Shown here: positions 6,530 to 13,961 of the stretch, piece after piece
Layout: each line of letters starts with the position of its first letter
How positions within the stretch are numbered: the first letter of the stretch is position 1
Virus record (IMG/VR): IMGVR_UViG_3300032083_003424
Location: 1 to 28,419 of that record
Direction: 5' to 3' (one strand)
Length of the DNA stretch: 28,419 bases
Source of the DNA: a virus
The notes under the pieces: generated by a model
Databases searched by the model: none
The model's input: the letters and a program-made list of their open reading frames with translations, nothing else
Told to the model about the DNA's origin: nothing
Program-made: the position numbers and the translations under genes

Positions 6530-8394
6530 ACTATAGCCTTTATTTTTAGTGTTCTTTGAGTGTGCATTATTTTATCAAGTAAAGCGATACCTAAAATATC
6601 GAACTTAATAACACCTATAGATTCTAGATCTCCCATTTCGAAACCAGCGATACTTTGTTTTGTCTTAGTATCCCATAACATAGGACATATAGAGCTTAAT
6701 TCGTTATTAGCGATTGCGATACCAGCAGCATGTTTAGATTGATTATATTTCGACCCTTCAAGCCTGATTGCTTGTTCAAACCTTTTTGAAAGAGGACCTT
6801 GCAATTCTCCTTTATCATCTATATAACACCAGTCTTTTAATTTTTTAGAATTATTTTCCAAAGACCATTTGATAATGGAAGCATCTTCCATTTCCTGTAA
6901 TTCGTCTGCAATTTTAGCTTCATCAGGAATATTTTTAGTTATACGATTCATTTCTTCAAAAGAAATATTACCGTATACTCTTAAAACTTCCTTCAGAGCC
7001 CCTCTACCTTTAAGTGTATTAAAAGTTATCATTTGAGAAACTTTGTCATTGCCGTATTTATCTTTAATATAATTAATGATAGATTCTCTATATTCGATAG
7101 GGACATCTACATCAATATCGGGCATAGATATATGAGATTTAGTGTTTCTGCCTGTGTTATAGAATCTTTCGAAAATTAAATTATATTTAAGAGGATCAAT
7201 TGCTGTGATACCAATCAAATAAGAAACCAAGCATCCCGCAGCACTACCCCTACCGGGACCAGGCAAACAGTTTTGAGATTTAACATATTCTACAATATCT
7301 CTGACAATTAAAAAGTAACTTGCAAGGTTTGCAGCTTCTAGAACTTCAAATTCTTTCTTAACCCTATCTACATATATTTGATGTTTATCTTTGGGTATTA
7401 TGTCTTTTATTTTTTGCTTCCAACCTATTCTACATAATTCTCGAATATATTCTATGGGGGTTTGTTTGTTTGGACATCTAAAATCTGGAAGTTGTGGAGA
7501 GATTAATATATTGTAGTCCTCGCAAAGACTGTCTATTTTTAGAGTATTTTCTAATTCTTCCTTGTCGTGTATTTCAGACATCTCTTCAGCCGAAAGTATA
7601 TAATATTTATCGGAAGTAAAGAATGATGACAAGGGAACTTTTTCTTCATTTATTATTTTTTTTGATATTTCAGGAAGTGTTGTCTTTAAAGAACTACATA
7701 ACAAAACTCTTTGATCTACAGCATCCGCCATTTCACAGTAATGAGCGTCTATAGTAGCGACTCTTTGTAAATTATTATCTATTGCTAATTGTCTTAGATT
7801 TTTACCAATAGTTTGTTGATGGGTATTATCTGTGTCCATAAGCTGTATTTCTACATAGACATTGTCTTTACCAAATACCTCTTGCAATTGCTCAATATGT
7901 TTTAATCCTTTATCTTGCCAATTGTCTACTAAGGATTCTTTTTCGAAACTATAAATTTCATTACCTAGAGTAGAACCCGGATGTCCAGATATACATATCA
8001 AATTCTGTTTATTTATTATTTTTTTTAATATTTGAATATCGAGTCTTGGTTTATGATAAAAATATTTTTCGTTATTAGATAAAGATACTATCTTAATCAG
8101 ATCTTGCCAGCCATCATAATTTTTACAAAGGACTACGAGATGTGATAATGATTTTTTATTTTTATCTTTTATTGATGCGTCGCTATTGGTAATATACAAC
8201 TCGCAACCCATAATTGGTTTGATATCATTTTTCTTCATGGTTTTATAGAAATCTACATTTCCAGATATAGTACCATGATCTGTAATAGCACAGGACTTAA
8301 AGCCTAACTTTTTACATCTTTTGGCTATTTGTTCAGGTTTGGAGAGCCCGTCCAATAAGCTATAATGACTATGCACATGTAAAGGGATGTACAT
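6526..8394 (-). CDS. dnaE: DNA polymerase III alpha subunit, N-terminal half (PHP and palm)
   Basis: This 622-residue protein is the first half of a bacterial C-family replicase. The PHP domain has LHVHSHYSLLDG (H6, H8), AITDHG and MGCELYI, so its metal site looks intact. The palm has LPGPGRGSAAG (near 380), MPDIDVD with catalytic D426 and D428, and the third catalytic residue D599 in IKFDILGIALL. The chain stops 23 residues later, where an ordinary DnaE would run on to the fingers. I chose ATG 8394, which overlaps the upstream TGA as TGATG and has AGGAG seven bases upstream; a TTG three bases earlier is possible. It needs the C-terminal half to make a whole enzyme. The exonuclease gene lies between the two. 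Confidence 0.95.
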   Translation of the reverse strand: MYIPLHVHSHYSLLDGLSKPEQIAKRCKKLGFKSCAITDHGTISGNVDFYKTMKKNDIKPIMGCELYITNSDASIKDKNKKSLSHLVVLCKNYDGWQDLIKIVSLSNNEKYFYHKPRLDIQILKKIINKQNLICISGHPGSTLGNEIYSFEKESLVDNWQDKGLKHIEQLQEVFGKDNVYVEIQLMDTDNTHQQTIGKNLRQLAIDNNLQRVATIDAHYCEMADAVDQRVLLCSSLKTTLPEISKKIINEEKVPLSSFFTSDKYYILSAEEMSEIHDKEELENTLKIDSLCEDYNILISPQLPDFRCPNKQTPIEYIRELCRIGWKQKIKDIIPKDKHQIYVDRVKKEFEVLEAANLASYFLIVRDIVEYVKSQNCLPGPGRGSAAGCLVSYLIGITAIDPLKYNLIFERFYNTGRNTKSHISMPDIDVDVPIEYRESIINYIKDKYGNDKVSQMITFNTLKGRGALKEVLRVYGNISFEEMNRITKNIPDEAKIADELQEMEDASIIKWSLENNSKKLKDWCYIDDKGELQGPLSKRFEQAIRLEGSKYNQSKHAAGIAIANNELSSICPMLWDTKTKQSIAGFEMGDLESIGVIKFDILGIALLDKIMHTQRTLKIKAIV

Positions 8395-9458
8395 CAAACT
8401 TCTCCTGGGGCTTTATATTTATCAACTGAATGTCCTGGCATGGTATAATTATCAACAACATAATTCATTCCGTTTAACTCTGTATCATGCTTGAGTTGTT
8501 CACATTGTGTCATAAGGCCGTCTTTAGGGCTTCTTTGCCCATCTCTGTACTCTATCATAGGCGATACTTCTGGATCATTCAAGAAAGTATTTTTACCAAA
8601 GTGACATAATTTACTACACTTCCATGTTTTACTTAGCTTGGGTTTTGTGGTCTTCCTAATTCTATCGAATTTTTGTCTAATCATATATTCTGCATGTACG
8701 GCGTTATCTTCATTATCAAAGCATACAGAGAATGGTCCTCCGTCGTTCATAAAATTAATAGTCATAATAATATGTTTAAATTCTGGAAACAATCTATGAA
8801 TAGCATAATGATATATTCTTAATTGAGGATCTTGTTCTAATTTTTCCTGTGTTTTTTCTTCACCTGTTGCCCAGTTTAATCTTCTACCTGTTTTCCAATC
8901 AATGATTTCTAGAGTGTCCTCAGATACTTGCGTAATTAAATCAACTGTTCCTTTGATAGAAAGATTACCTTCTAATTTTTGTTGATTGTTGTCGTAAGTA
9001 TATTTTGCCCACTCTTTTTCAATAGGTATATCAAAATGTTGTTCAGCTCTAAACACATTCCTTAATCTAGGATCAAAAAGCCTATTGTTTCCCCTAAGAG
9101 TCTTGCTGACCCATTCGGTACAATCTTTTCTGTCTTTTTCATACCACTCATGATGTGTAAATTGGGATGTGTAATAGTCGTAGACGGCGTTACATAAATA
9201 TAAAACATATTTATTATCAAACATATCGCATTTATCTAGGTCTATATTACCTATGATCTCATCTTCTATTGATGGTTCTTTATCTTGTATGCCTTTTTTC
9301 ATTAAAGCTAATATTTCTAATACTTTATGAACTATAGTACCCTTGTCTGCTTTTTTATTTGATAAACCCCTTCTACCAAGAACATATTCGATAAAATATT
9401 GCTGCTCACACATATTATGGGTACCATACGAAGAGCTTCTGAAGTATGTAATTATAAT
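8394..9458 (-). CDS. RecB/Cas4-type PD-(D/E)XK nuclease, probable ATT start
   Basis: The nuclease core is clear: KGTIVHKVLEIL (GxxxH), GTVDLI, LEIIDWKTGR (the D and K of the PD-(D/E)XK site), DPQLRIYHYAI (QxxxY). Cysteines in the C-terminal WKCSKLCHF part could, with an N-terminal Cys, bind an iron-sulfur cluster as in Cas4/AddB. The first ATG (9413) would cut the family's N-terminal motif. Upstream codons in frame read TYFRSSSYGTHN, then MCEQQYFIEYVLG, which matches the usual 'S.Ss...C...y...Y..g' opening. No ATG, GTG or TTG exists between an upstream stop and this motif. The best start is ATT 9458-9456, seven bases after the AGG of AGGTGAT. With it the protein has 354 residues. Likely role: DNA end processing during replication or recombination. 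Confidence 0.85.
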   Translation of the reverse strand: MIITYFRSSSYGTHNMCEQQYFIEYVLGRRGLSNKKADKGTIVHKVLEILALMKKGIQDKEPSIEDEIIGNIDLDKCDMFDNKYVLYLCNAVYDYYTSQFTHHEWYEKDRKDCTEWVSKTLRGNNRLFDPRLRNVFRAEQHFDIPIEKEWAKYTYDNNQQKLEGNLSIKGTVDLITQVSEDTLEIIDWKTGRRLNWATGEEKTQEKLEQDPQLRIYHYAIHRLFPEFKHIIMTINFMNDGGPFSVCFDNEDNAVHAEYMIRQKFDRIRKTTKPKLSKTWKCSKLCHFGKNTFLNDPEVSPMIEYRDGQRSPKDGLMTQCEQLKHDTELNGMNYVVDNYTMPGHSVDKYKAPGEV

Positions 9459-10048
9459 GATATCACCTTTTCTTGTATGAGTAGATTGTGTATCTGTCCT
9501 TCTTTTTCTTCTATAGATAAGTTTGTATTATCTATAACTAAATCAAAGTTAGACTGATCGTAATTATTTTCATCTAAAGCACTTTCACTTGAGTGCTGTG
9601 AATTAAAGAGATTTCTATTTAATTTAACAACTAAACCTCCTACAGACTTAACTGCTTCAACTTCGTTGGGAAATCTACAATCTGCAATTAATGCGAGATT
9701 CGGATTTTCTTTTTCAATGAGTCTTATAGTAGAATCCGCCCAAACATTATTTTGCATAGACCTAAACACATCAGTTCCAACATACTGTAAAACTTCTCTG
9801 GCGGTCATTTCTGCATTTGTTCCAGGCCAATAGCAATTCACTAATTCATTTTTATGATCATCTGTGCCGTAGCATTGATGGCGTTTTAAACCAAAAATAT
9901 CCATACACATTTGTTTTAAAGGATCTGCGAAATTATATATTTTAGCTGTGTTGCTAGTCAATGGCGTGTCGTAAATGCTTTGTACAAATTCACACGAACT
10001 GGTTTTCCCAGATTGTTTTCTACCAGCGAAAGCTATAATTTTAAACAT
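9452..10048 (-). CDS. Deoxynucleoside monophosphate kinase (T4 gp1-like)
   Basis: This 198-residue P-loop kinase starts MFKIIAFAGRKQSGKTS, with the Walker A motif at residues 9-17. FADPLKQMCMDIFG, 'TAREVLQYVGTDVFR' and 'LALIADCRFPNEVEAV' are typical of phage dNMP kinases of the T4 gene 1 type. These phosphorylate dNMPs to dNDPs for phage DNA synthesis. A strong ribosome binding site (GGAGG, six bases before ATG) lies inside the primase 3' end, and the genes overlap by 8 bases. It extends the nucleotide supply route of the reductase and dCMP deaminase further upstream. Confidence 0.9.
   Translation of the reverse strand: MFKIIAFAGRKQSGKTSSCEFVQSIYDTPLTSNTAKIYNFADPLKQMCMDIFGLKRHQCYGTDDHKNELVNCYWPGTNAEMTAREVLQYVGTDVFRSMQNNVWADSTIRLIEKENPNLALIADCRFPNEVEAVKSVGGLVVKLNRNLFNSQHSSESALDENNYDQSNFDLVIDNTNLSIEEKEGQIHNLLIQEKVISL
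9462..9468 (-). promoter_or_regulatory. Ribosome binding site supporting an ATT start
   Basis: AGGTGAT is complementary over seven bases to the 3' end of 16S rRNA. It lies inside the 3' end of the dNMP kinase gene, seven bases (counting from AGG) before ATT 9458. The same AAGGTGA type of site precedes the ATG of the gene starting at 13086. This makes initiation at ATT, or at ATA 9455, the simplest reading. Confidence 0.6.
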
Positions 10049-11207
10049 TGGAAACCTCCGGTGTAATAATATTTTTAATTTCTTCTACAGTCATTTCAGC
10101 TATATCGTCTTTAGGTAATTCTATAGTTTTAATATTATAGGTTCTGGAACATTTTTCTTGTATTTTTTTTATACCATCTTGACCTGCTTGATCTGAATCT
10201 AATAATACTAATAAAGACATAGCTCCAGAACAATCTAATAGCATTTTTTGCCTATCGCTTAATGATGTTCCAAAAATAGCTATTGAGTTGTGTATACCAG
10301 CCTCTTCTAATCTCCATACATTACCTGGGCTTTCAACAATTATAGCTGTGCCAGATTTCATTATATAATCTTTTGCAAACCAGATGTTGTAAAGGTGGTC
10401 TTTGGATTTAAAAGATTTATTATGTTTCCATTTAGAATGTTTCCATGCCCATTTACCATCTACACAATCGGAAGAAGGATTATGGTAATAATCGCATTTA
10501 TCACATTTTTCGTGTATACTCCTACCTGTACAACCAACCATAAATGTGTAATCTTGATTATATACCGGTACAACAATTCTATCATGCATTTCTTTATTGA
10601 CATTATCGCATAAACCGACATCATATTTATCTAGTATTTTTTCTGAGAATCCTCTATCGATATAGTATTTTGCAGGTATCTGTAGGGTCTTTCTTATCAA
10701 ATTTTTTGTAACTTTACCAATAGTTTTTATTTCAGGTTGCTCTATCGTTTGAATATGTTTAATAAAATTAATTTTTTCTTTATTGACTTTTTTAACTTTG
10801 ATATCTTTAATATTTTTATTTAATATTTTAAGGGCAAATTCTAGAGTTCTATTAAATGGAAATGTTTCATCTCCTTTTTGTGACCAATTATTTTCTCTAA
10901 CAGATAAAACACCTCGTAAAAAACCTATAATAGAAGGTTGAAAGATTTCTTCACAATGATGGGTTCTACAAACCCAGTTACCACGATAATCTTCTCCTGT
11001 ATGATAAAGATTCAAAGCTGAGGGATTGTCTCCACCGTGTATAGGGCATGACATTGTTAGCATTTTATTACTTTCTTTACAGTCTAACTCAAATATTTCA
11101 CAAAGAACATCCAAGTTATCGCAAAGATCATCGCATATAGCTTTAATTTCACTTTGGCTATACGAACGGTATTTCTTCTTTTGGGTCATAGTTTGTATTA
11201 TCGTCAT
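10041..11207 (-). CDS. dnaG: DnaG-like DNA primase
   Basis: This 388-residue protein has a CHC2-type zinc finger (C54, H57, C80, C85) followed by a primase core with DRIVVPVYNQ...GRSI, and a TOPRIM domain with E292 in AIIVESPG and DSDQAG at 337-342. It would make RNA primers for the phage fork. An extra Cys cluster (C235, C238, C248 with H242 nearby) lies inside the core and may bind a second zinc. It lacks a long C-terminal helicase-binding domain, so it is shorter than bacterial DnaG (about 580). The start at ATG 11207 gives a 50-base overlap with the helicase gene; ATG 11189 is an alternative. Neither start has a good ribosome binding site, so translation is probably coupled. Confidence 0.92.
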   Translation of the reverse strand: MTIIQTMTQKKKYRSYSQSEIKAICDDLCDNLDVLCEIFELDCKESNKMLTMSCPIHGGDNPSALNLYHTGEDYRGNWVCRTHHCEEIFQPSIIGFLRGVLSVRENNWSQKGDETFPFNRTLEFALKILNKNIKDIKVKKVNKEKINFIKHIQTIEQPEIKTIGKVTKNLIRKTLQIPAKYYIDRGFSEKILDKYDVGLCDNVNKEMHDRIVVPVYNQDYTFMVGCTGRSIHEKCDKCDYYHNPSSDCVDGKWAWKHSKWKHNKSFKSKDHLYNIWFAKDYIMKSGTAIIVESPGNVWRLEEAGIHNSIAIFGTSLSDRQKMLLDCSGAMSLLVLLDSDQAGQDGIKKIQEKCSRTYNIKTIELPKDDIAEMTVEEIKNIITPEVSNV

Positions 11208-12645
11208 TATTATCGTTAATCTTAAAAGTATTATTGTTAGAATTTGGGTTGTTTGACAGTTCTAGTTTTGTTTGACCTTCTGTAATTTTAGCACACCACC
11301 CTTTCATATGACAATTGATATAGTCATTGTCATCTAAACCCGCTCCATGTCTACTTGCTAAAGGTAGTAATTTTCTGTTTCCTCCTGTTGGGCCGTCTTC
11401 TGCAATCTCTTCATCTGTTTTTCTTTTAAAGATACTGAAGTTACTACACAACCATATAATTCTATCTGAACCAGAGGCAGTATCTGTGCTTTCCTTCGTA
11501 ATGCCGTCACGATTTAATTGCACAAATGCTACTATGGGTAGTTTATATTTTGTGGCAAAATTATGTAATTGTGTCATCATAAAACCAAGAAGTTGGTATT
11601 CTTTAAGGTCTTGAGACATGCCTTGAGTATCCATGAGTTTTACATAATCATAAAAAATTACACAATCTTTGGCACTACCATCATCATTAAGACCAACCTC
11701 TTTTATTAACCATCTACGCATAATAGCTATCTGTTCTTCAAAAGGTTTACCAGCTATAGACTTATAATATAACTTTGTTTCTTTAAGTTCTTTTTTAGCT
11801 TCATATATTTTAGTTTTAAGATCATTAGAGTCTTTAAATTTACCAGTTTCAATAGTAGACATATCTATTTCTGTTTTCATGGCTAGAACACGGTTTATAT
11901 GATCTTCAGTTGTCATTTCAGTATCCATATTCAATACAGGTATACCATTAGCAGCCAAAAAATGTCCCATGTTATCCGCTAAAAGTGTTTTACCCGTTTT
12001 AGGTCTAGCGGCTATAACATTAACTGTAGATTTACGCAGACCTCCGCCTATAGCTTTATCGTATGTGGGAAAACCAGTAGATAGACCCACTTGTTCTATA
12101 GGGTTATCTTCTAAATTTTGTATATATTCATCAATATGTTCACCAATAGATTCTGGTTCGTTATTATTCTCACCTAATAACTTACCTAAATCAAAAACCT
12201 TATTCTCTGCTATATTCAGTATGTCTGTAATAGATTCAGAACCACTAATACTATCTACTTCAGTTTGTGCTGAGTGTAGCTGATCTTTAATAAGTCTAGC
12301 TATTTCTAGTTTTCGTATCTTAATAGCAAATCTTCTTACATTAGAAGACTCTACAGGAAATACTAGAATCGCTTTAATATGCAGAGCCTCCTCCTTAGCT
12401 GTTAAAATATCCGAACAGCCAAGCTCTTGAGAAGCTGATAACAACGAAGCTAAATCTATATTAGACACCTCGGAATGTTCATAGATATGCTTGATGCAAC
12501 TAAATATTAACTGGTTGCTATCTATAGTGAAAGACGATGAAGAAATCAAGTCAGCTATATCCAAATAAGATGTTTCGCCATATCTACAAAGACCGGCCAA
12601 CACAGCTCTTTCTGCGGAGGGATCTGATAAGGTATTTTCTTTCAT
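11158..12645 (-). CDS. dnaB: DnaB-like replicative helicase
   Basis: This 495-residue protein has the two DnaB domains. The N-terminal helical domain begins with DPSAERAVLAGLCRYGE, and the RecA-like motor has Walker A ARPKTGKT, DTEMTTEDHINRVLA, Walker B VIFYDYVKLM, IVAFVQLNRDG and the ASRHGAG arginine-finger area. It unwinds DNA ahead of the replicase and would pair with the DnaG-like primase encoded next. I prefer ATG 12645; a TTG at 12657, directly after the upstream stop, would add four residues. The C-terminus is rich in Asn and Asp and ends PKEEIPFV, which resembles the SSB tail (DDDIPF). No helicase loader is recognised in the window. Confidence 0.95.
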   Translation of the reverse strand: MKENTLSDPSAERAVLAGLCRYGETSYLDIADLISSSSFTIDSNQLIFSCIKHIYEHSEVSNIDLASLLSASQELGCSDILTAKEEALHIKAILVFPVESSNVRRFAIKIRKLEIARLIKDQLHSAQTEVDSISGSESITDILNIAENKVFDLGKLLGENNNEPESIGEHIDEYIQNLEDNPIEQVGLSTGFPTYDKAIGGGLRKSTVNVIAARPKTGKTLLADNMGHFLAANGIPVLNMDTEMTTEDHINRVLAMKTEIDMSTIETGKFKDSNDLKTKIYEAKKELKETKLYYKSIAGKPFEEQIAIMRRWLIKEVGLNDDGSAKDCVIFYDYVKLMDTQGMSQDLKEYQLLGFMMTQLHNFATKYKLPIVAFVQLNRDGITKESTDTASGSDRIIWLCSNFSIFKRKTDEEIAEDGPTGGNRKLLPLASRHGAGLDDNDYINCHMKGWCAKITEGQTKLELSNNPNSNNNTFKINDNNDDNTNYDPKEEIPFV

Positions 12646-12657
12646 TTTTACTACCAA

Positions 12658-13086
12658 TTAACCTGCGTTAGAACAACATTTGTTACATTTATATCTTCCA
12701 GCATCACCATGCAATAAACTTGCAGAAATTTCTTCTCTTTTACCACAAATTCTACACGTTGCTGTAATTTTTCTTTTTTGGGGTCTTCTTTTCATAGGCG
12801 GTTGTTGATATAGCTTTTTAGCAATCTTTGGGTCTTCCTTAAACATATTTGCCTCTGGCATGTCTAAAAATTTATTTTCTTTTGCGCTAGCGTTTTGCTT
12901 TGTTGAATGTTTAGCGTTAGCTGTTCTATGAGTTGTTTTTTTTGCAACTTTCTTTGTTGCTTTCTTACGAGTTTTTTTAGGATTATCTTTAGCAGGTTGT
13001 TCTTCTGGAAGCAATCCGCTAAGAAGCGTAATCAATTGTTTAATTTGTTCTGGATTTTTTAATAAATCATCAGGATTGATTGGCAT
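12658..13086 (-). CDS. Zinc-ribbon protein with Lys/Ala-rich linker
   Basis: This 142-residue protein has three parts. Residues 1-30 form a short helical region (PINPDDLLKNPEQIKQLITL). Residues 35-80 are very basic and low in complexity (TRKKATKKVAKKTTHRTANA), like histone H1 tails. The C-terminus has two CxxC pairs (CRICGKREE and YKCNKC) that would form a zinc ribbon. This suggests a nucleic-acid-binding protein, but I recognise no family with a known role. It lies directly before the helicase gene. Its start overlaps the upstream gene by 17 bases and has a good site, AAGGTGA, before the ATG. Confidence 0.8.
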   Translation of the reverse strand: MPINPDDLLKNPEQIKQLITLLSGLLPEEQPAKDNPKKTRKKATKKVAKKTTHRTANAKHSTKQNASAKENKFLDMPEANMFKEDPKIAKKLYQQPPMKRRPQKRKITATCRICGKREEISASLLHGDAGRYKCNKCCSNAG

Positions 13087-13564
13087 TTTTCACCTTATTC
13101 CTTTGTATTGCGAGAATAATATCGGAAAGATTCTTTATACTATTCGATAAATAACTTAACCTATCCATTCTCTGTTTGGCATATTTCTGTATTTTATATA
13201 AACTAGTGGCTTTATCGTTATTTTTTACTGCTTGGTAAAATTTTTCAATATATCCATAACCTTTATAATTGTTTAGATCTTCTGCTATAACAAGTTTAAC
13301 AGAATCTTCTGCCCAATTATGTCTAGCTATTTCACGATTTAAAGTTCTTTGAACGTGAAACGCAACTTGTCCTAATCTATACGATATTTGAGCGCAATCT
13401 TCTGGATTAAGTTTTTCTATAACATCTCTAGACATATTAAGATATTCATCTAATTCTTTACAGTTGTCAGCATTTTGAGCAACGTTAGGTAAACCCACGG
13501 AATTTTCATATTCATCTAGGATTTGATCCCAATATTCAAGTTCTTCTTTACTAGTTTTAGGCAT
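13070..13564 (-). CDS. Unknown helical protein (164 aa) of the replication operon
   Basis: This 164-residue protein appears to be all helical and charged, with several aromatic residues (YWDQILDEYENSV at the N-terminus and a long helix from about 115 to 155). No signal peptide, membrane segment or known motif was seen. It overlaps the Vsr-like nuclease gene (8 bases) and the zinc-ribbon gene (17 bases). The coupling places it in the recombination and replication run, so a DNA transaction accessory role is possible, but no function can be assigned. Confidence 0.75.
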   Translation of the reverse strand: MPKTSKEELEYWDQILDEYENSVGLPNVAQNADNCKELDEYLNMSRDVIEKLNPEDCAQISYRLGQVAFHVQRTLNREIARHNWAEDSVKLVIAEDLNNYKGYGYIEKFYQAVKNNDKATSLYKIQKYAKQRMDRLSYLSNSIKNLSDIILAIQRNKVKNANQS

Positions 13565-13961
13565 TGTTAATAATCTCTAACCACTCTTCTTGTTTATTGT
13601 AAGGTAATTCTATATATGTGATATTATTAATATAGCACCACTCTTTTTTATCTCTATCTCTTTTTTGTTGTTTTAAGAAATCAATTTTACTTCTATGATA
13701 AAAAGGAATAAATTCATAATGTTGCTCTCCATGAACCTCAATACATTTTTTACTCATAGGTATAAAAAAATCCATATAAAGAGTTTCAGATTTACGTATT
13801 TGTATCGATACTTCTTCTATAACTTGTAAAGTTGGGTATATATCTTTTAATAAATTTCTAGCAGATAAATGGAAACTGGATTTGTTGTTTAAACTACTCT
13901 TGGCGGTTAAGCCTGTTAGAGTCATATTAAACTCATTACCATCTAAACCAATAGTTTTCAT
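13557..13961 (-). CDS. Vsr/EDxHD-like PD-(D/E)XK endonuclease
   Basis: This 134-residue protein has a PD-(D/E)XK nuclease pattern of the very-short-patch-repair and homing-nuclease kind: IEEVSI (E49/E50), LYMDFFIP (D64), KCIEVHGEQHYE (E75, Q80, H81), and 'KRDRDKKEWCYINNITYIELPY' (D102, K105). The 'E..GeqHy' followed by 'D..K..wC..n.i.yI.l.Y' order is typical. It could nick or cut DNA in repair or recombination. It is the first gene after the RecA-like recombinase, with an ATGA overlap, and also lies just downstream of a consensus promoter. The substrate is unknown. Confidence 0.75.
   Translation of the reverse strand: MKTIGLDGNEFNMTLTGLTAKSSLNNKSSFHLSARNLLKDIYPTLQVIEEVSIQIRKSETLYMDFFIPMSKKCIEVHGEQHYEFIPFYHRSKIDFLKQQKRDRDKKEWCYINNITYIELPYNKQEEWLEIINNA

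Noticed and set aside
4054-8394. A split intein joining the two polymerase halves, as in cyanobacterial DnaE
   Set aside because: Neither the C-terminus of the first half nor the N-terminus of the second shows intein blocks. The polymerase residues run to within about 20 residues of both ends, and the FNKSH site is intact.
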